Shown here: positions 60,541-64,000 of the stretch, piece after piece
How positions within the stretch are numbered: the stretch's first letter is position 1
How the letters are laid out: the number at the start of each line of letters is the position of its first letter
DNA from: Obesumbacterium proteus
Lineage (GTDB): Bacteria > Pseudomonadota > Gammaproteobacteria > Enterobacterales > Enterobacteriaceae
Length of the DNA: 64,000 bases
Assembly: GCF_001586165.1 (NCBI RefSeq)
Contig: NZ_CP014608.1
Location: 4,340,001-4,404,000 of the forward strand
Direction of reading: 5' to 3'
Notes under the pieces: generated by a model
The model's database searches: none
What the model was told of the DNA's origin: nothing
Seen by the model: the letters and a program-made list of their open reading frames with translations, nothing else
Made by a program: the position numbers and the translations under genes

Positions 60541-61128
60541 TCACGCTTTCGCTTTAGATACCGCAACCATCGCTGGACGAATCAAACGACCGTTCAAGGT
60601 ATAACCTTTCTGCATAACCATCATGACGTGGTTAGGCTCGTGTTGTTCAGATTCCATTAGCGTCATCGCCTGATGCACTTCTGGATTAAACGGAACGTTC
60701 ACCTCACCCACCTGCTCTACGCCGAATTTACGCACCACATCCAGCATGGATTTCAGCGTTAATTCGATACCTTCAATCATAGAGGTCAGTTCTGGGTTAG
60801 ATTTATCAGCCAGATCCAGCGCACGCTCCAGATTATCAATCACTGGCAGCAGTTCGTTAGAGAACTTTTCTAAAGCGAACTTATGCGCTTTTTCAACGTC
60901 TTGCTCAGCACGACGGCGAATATTATCCGCTTCTGCACGGGCACGCATGACAGAATCACGCTCACGCTGAGCGGCTTCCTGCAACTGAGCTTCTAATTCG
61001 GCAATACGCTCATCGCGCGTATCAACGACGTCCGCCGCATCGACCTGAGCCTGTTCGTGCTGCTCTTGTCCGTTTTCCATTTCTTGTGAGGCTTGCTCAT
61101 TCGACATGTTCTGTTCTTTACTACTCAT
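60541..61128 (-). CDS. grpE: Nucleotide exchange factor GrpE
   Basis: DnaK co-chaperone that releases ADP from DnaK. 195 residues (E. coli 197). A charged, disordered N-terminus (~1-40) is followed by a long coiled-coil (~40-100) and the globular beta domain containing FGVEQVGEVNVPF and MQKGYTLNGRLIRPAMV. The heat-shock promoter directly upstream fits sigma-32 control. Divergent from nadK. Confidence 0.98.
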   Translation of the reverse strand: MSSKEQNMSNEQASQEMENGQEQHEQAQVDAADVVDTRDERIAELEAQLQEAAQRERDSVMRARAEADNIRRRAEQDVEKAHKFALEKFSNELLPVIDNLERALDLADKSNPELTSMIEGIELTLKSMLDVVRKFGVEQVGEVNVPFNPEVHQAMTLMESEQHEPNHVMMVMQKGYTLNGRLIRPAMVAVSKAKA

Positions 61129-61172
61129 GAAATTCTCCGCGGTTTGGCATTAATCTCGCTACTTGGCTTATT

Positions 61173-61198
61173 ATGGGGATGAAAGCTGGCGATTCAAG
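61173..61198 (-). promoter_or_regulatory. Sigma-32 (heat-shock) promoter of grpE
   Basis: On the minus strand, CTTGAA is followed after 14 nt by CCCCAT, a full match to the sigma-32 consensus, about 45 nt before the grpE start. Confidence 0.88.
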
Positions 61199-61251
61199 AG
61201 AACCGCGCATAATGAGAGCCATTAAATTGCGCTCGGTAGGAAAACCACCGT

Positions 61252-62130
61252 ATGAATAAAAAATTTGAATGTATCGGTCTGGTCGGTCACCCGCGTCATC
61301 CTGCCGCGCTGGCCACGCACGAAATGCTATTTCACTGGCTTGTAAGCAAAGGCTATCCAGTGATTGTTGAGCATCAAATTGCGCACGATCTAAAACTTGA
61401 AAACGCCGAAACAGGCAGTTTGGCGGATATAGGCCAAAAAGCCGATCTCGCCGTTGTGGTTGGCGGCGATGGAAATATGCTCGGCGCAGCCCGCATTCTG
61501 GCGCGTTATGATATCAAAGTGATCGGCGTAAACCGTGGAAATCTTGGTTTTCTTACCGACTTAGATCCCGATAATGCCAAACAACAGCTCTCAGACGTTC
61601 TCGACGGCGAATATTTTAGCGAACAACGTTTTTTACTTGAAGTGCAAGTTTGCCGCGAACAACAGCAAAGACGCATGAGTACCGCCATCAATGAAGTGGT
61701 TCTGCATCCAGGCAAAGTCGCTCATATGATTGAATTTGAAGTTTATATCAATGAAAACTTTGCATTCTCTCAGCGTTCCGATGGGCTGATTATTTCCACG
61801 CCGACGGGGTCTACCGCATATTCATTATCTGCCGGAGGGCCTATCCTAACGCCGACACTGGATGCCATTGCGCTGGTTCCGATGTTTCCGCATACCCTCT
61901 CAGCTCGCCCGCTGGTGATTGATAGCAATAGCAAAATTCATCTAAGGTTTAGCCATTTCAGTAACGATTTGGAAATCAGCTGCGACAGCCAGATTGCGCT
62001 GCCGATCCAGCAAGGTGAAGAAGTCATGATTCAGCGAAGTCAATTTCACCTAAACCTTATTCACCCTAAAGACTACAACTATTTCAATACATTAAGCACG
62101 AAACTAGGATGGTCGAAAAAACTTTTCTGA
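61252..62130 (+). CDS. nadK: NAD kinase (NadK)
   Basis: Phosphorylates NAD to NADP. 292 residues, as in E. coli. The catalytic motif GGDGNMLGAA (~72-81) and the NAD-binding signature TPTGSTAYSLSAGGPI (~187-202) are present. In E. coli nadK lies between grpE and recN, as it does here. Confidence 0.98.
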   Translation: MNKKFECIGLVGHPRHPAALATHEMLFHWLVSKGYPVIVEHQIAHDLKLENAETGSLADIGQKADLAVVVGGDGNMLGAARILARYDIKVIGVNRGNLGFLTDLDPDNAKQQLSDVLDGEYFSEQRFLLEVQVCREQQQRRMSTAINEVVLHPGKVAHMIEFEVYINENFAFSQRSDGLIISTPTGSTAYSLSAGGPILTPTLDAIALVPMFPHTLSARPLVIDSNSKIHLRFSHFSNDLEISCDSQIALPIQQGEEVMIQRSQFHLNLIHPKDYNYFNTLSTKLGWSKKLF

Positions 62131-62160
62131 AGAGAATAATTTTTTGCGTTAGCTACTTTA

Positions 62161-62176
62161 CTGTATAAAAAACCAG
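62161..62176 (+). promoter_or_regulatory. Second, imperfect LexA box upstream of recN
   Basis: CTGT-N8-CCAG differs by one base from the LexA consensus CTGT-N8-ACAG, and lies 22 bp before the perfect box. E. coli recN also has more than one LexA site. Confidence 0.5.
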
Positions 62177-62182
62177 TTTATA

Positions 62183-62198
62183 CTGTAGTTAAATACAG
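62183..62198 (+). promoter_or_regulatory. LexA (SOS) box upstream of recN
   Basis: CTGT-AGTTAAAT-ACAG is an exact LexA consensus 30 bp before the recN start, indicating SOS induction. Confidence 0.9.
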
Positions 62199-62227
62199 TT
62201 ATGTGATTCCGTACAGGGGAATTTCGA

Positions 62228-63889
62228 ATGCTGACGCAGCTGACCATTTCTAATTTTGCTATTGTTCGTGAACTTGAAATTGACTTCCAGCGTGGAATGA
62301 CCGCCATCACCGGCGAAACAGGCGCCGGTAAGTCGATTGCTATCGATGCGCTAGGTTTATGCCTTGGAGGGCGCTCAGAAGCCGCTATGGTGCGTTTAAA
62401 TACGCCCAGGGCCGATATCTGCGCACGCTTCTCTCTGGCTGACACACCGTCTGCACGCCAGTGGCTTGAACAAAATCAGTTAGATGACAGCAATGAGTGC
62501 CTGCTACGACGCGTCATTAGCGCCGACGGGCGCTCTCGCGGATTTATCAATGGCACTGCGGTTCCTCTTTCACAGCTACGCGAACTCGGCCAACATCTGA
62601 TTCAGATTCATGGTCAGCATGCGCACCAGCTGTTGCTCAAGTCAGAGCACCAAAAACAGCTGCTCGATGCCTATAGCAACCAATCTGAACTGTTGGCAGA
62701 AATGCAAGCCGCCTATCGCCAATGGCACCACAGCTGCCGTCTGTTGGCTCATCATCAAAAGCAGGTTGCCGAACGTGAGTCGCGCAAACAGCTACTGCAA
62801 TATCAGCTCAAGGAACTCAATGAATTTGCTCCCCAACCCGGAGAGTATGAGCAGATCGATGAAGAGTATAAGCGCCAAGCCAATAGCGGTCAGCTTCTGA
62901 CCATCAGCCAGCGTGCATTAAACATGCTGTCTGACGCCGACGATGGCAATATTCTCAGCCTATTGCACAGTGCAAAACAAAACGTGTCTGAGCTGATTAG
63001 CTATGACAGTCAGTTTTCACCTCTGCTAGATATGTTGGAGGAAGCTTCAATCCAAATATCAGAAGCCAGCAATGAGCTACGCCACTACGGCGATACGATT
63101 GATATGGATCCTGCTCGGCTTTATGAATTAGAACAACGGATATCTCGCCAAATTGCGCTAGCACGTAAACACCATGTTACGCCGGAAGAGCTGCCTCAGT
63201 TTTATCAGCAGCTTTTAGACGAGCAGCAGTCGCTCAGCCAGCAGGAAAACGACCAAGAACAGCTGGCAGAGAACGTGCATAAACACCATGAATACGCACT
63301 TTCGCTCGCGCAACAGTTGCATCAACAGCGAGTAAGTTTCGCGCTAGAGCTTTCTCAGCTCATTACACACAGTATGCATGAACTCTCTATGCCTCATGGC
63401 CAGTTTGCAATTGATGTTAATTTCATGCCAGAAGCACTCACCGCAGATGGCGCAGACCGCATTGAATTTAGCGTAACCACCAACCCTGGCCAACCACTCC
63501 AAGCGTTGGCTAAAGTGGCTTCCGGTGGTGAGCTCTCACGTATTGCGCTAGCGATTCAAGTCATCACCGCCCAGAAAATGGATACGCCTGCGCTTATTTT
63601 TGATGAAGTGGACGTGGGGATCAGCGGGCCGACTGCCGCTATCGTTGGAAAAATGCTGCGCCAACTTGGCGAGTCAACACAGGTTATGTGTGTCACCCAT
63701 TTGCCTCAGGTCGCCGGATGTGGACATCAGCATTTTTATGTCAGCAAGCACACCGATGGTTCTGAAACTGAAACAACCATGCAATCACTGGATAAAAAAG
63801 CGCGTTTGCAAGAGCTGGCGCGGTTGTTAGGGGGAAGTGAAGTCACGCGCAATACGCTGGCAAATGCAAAAGAACTACTTGCCGCATAA
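62228..63889 (+). CDS. recN: DNA repair protein RecN
   Basis: SMC-like ATPase in double-strand-break repair. 553 residues, as in E. coli. The Walker A is GETGAGKS (~29-36), the middle is a coiled coil (~150-370), and the C-terminal ATPase half has the signature ASGGELSRIALA (~428) and Walker B ALIFDEVDVGISG (~455). AGGGGAA precedes the ATG, and LexA boxes lie upstream. The next gene begins after the window. Confidence 0.98.
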   Translation: MLTQLTISNFAIVRELEIDFQRGMTAITGETGAGKSIAIDALGLCLGGRSEAAMVRLNTPRADICARFSLADTPSARQWLEQNQLDDSNECLLRRVISADGRSRGFINGTAVPLSQLRELGQHLIQIHGQHAHQLLLKSEHQKQLLDAYSNQSELLAEMQAAYRQWHHSCRLLAHHQKQVAERESRKQLLQYQLKELNEFAPQPGEYEQIDEEYKRQANSGQLLTISQRALNMLSDADDGNILSLLHSAKQNVSELISYDSQFSPLLDMLEEASIQISEASNELRHYGDTIDMDPARLYELEQRISRQIALARKHHVTPEELPQFYQQLLDEQQSLSQQENDQEQLAENVHKHHEYALSLAQQLHQQRVSFALELSQLITHSMHELSMPHGQFAIDVNFMPEALTADGADRIEFSVTTNPGQPLQALAKVASGGELSRIALAIQVITAQKMDTPALIFDEVDVGISGPTAAIVGKMLRQLGESTQVMCVTHLPQVAGCGHQHFYVSKHTDGSETETTMQSLDKKARLQELARLLGGSEVTRNTLANAKELLAA

Positions 63890-64000
63890 AAAACATCAAC
63901 TTTTTTTGATTCCTGAGGTCATATTGGGGTCTGTTGAGGTTTCCAACTGTTGCAAGGTCGATTATCATCGGCAACCTATGTCCAAAAGGAATGAGATTAC
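63890..64000 (+). other. Sequence after recN, probable leader of bamE
   Basis: No gene is completed here. The end shows AAAAGGA at about 63984-63990, consistent with a ribosome site for a gene beginning at or just past the right edge. In E. coli recN is followed by bamE. An ATG at 63991 is adjacent to the site but too close, so the true start is probably a few bases outside the window. Confidence 0.35.

Overview
The window is chromosomal DNA of a gamma-proteobacterium of the order Enterobacterales. Almost every gene has a close Escherichia coli counterpart in length, motifs and often order. The combination of hutUH, a complete paa cluster and several lineage-specific c-di-GMP enzymes in an otherwise E. 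coli-like backbone suggests Hafnia/Obesumbacterium or a near relative. That genus call is an inference from recall, not a search. I see no rRNA, tRNA, prophage, insertion sequence or CRISPR array.

Layout. (1) 1-7996: the 3' part of purK, a membrane diguanylate cyclase, and the ybbP-ybbA / tesA-ybbO-cnoX group. (2) 8000-15640: a histidine-utilisation block. It holds hutU and hutH behind a near-perfect HutC-type operator, a ProY/HutT-like permease, and a convergent amino-acid ABC importer (binding protein, permease, ATPase). (3) 15990-20480: ydcH, then eno-pyrG-mazG. (4) 20550-34431: the complete phenylacetate degradation cluster, paaZ divergent from paaABCDEFGHIJK, followed by paaX (repressor) and paaY. 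(5) 34569-38189: a c-di-GMP phosphodiesterase and a diguanylate cyclase in one transcription unit. (6) 38542-44954: relA, rlmD and divergent barA. (7) 45025-63889: the conserved core run acpS-pdxJ-recO-era-rnc-lepB-lepA-rseC-rseB-rseA-rpoE / nadB / trmN6 / srmB / grcA / ung / grpE / nadK / recN. The window ends just before what is probably bamE.

How the genes work together. PaaK activates phenylacetate to phenylacetyl-CoA. PaaABCE with PaaD epoxidises the ring, PaaG isomerises it to an oxepin, PaaZ opens it, and PaaJ, PaaF and PaaH carry out beta-oxidation to acetyl-CoA and succinyl-CoA. PaaI and PaaY are salvage thioesterases and PaaX senses phenylacetyl-CoA. HutH and HutU perform the first two steps of histidine catabolism, but hutI, hutG and hutC are not in the window. 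The rpoE-rseABC operon is the envelope-stress sigma factor with its regulators.

Several regulatory sites can be read directly: a sigma-E promoter before rpoE, a sigma-32 promoter before grpE, LexA boxes before recN, two FNR sites 53 bp apart before grcA, a PaaX-type operator before paaA, and the HutC-type operator before hutU. A family of GC-rich intergenic inverted repeats occurs at three loci. I found no convincing new multi-gene system. The least explained items are the repeat family, the c-di-GMP gene pair next to relA, the intercistronic hut hairpin and the unassigned ABC importer.
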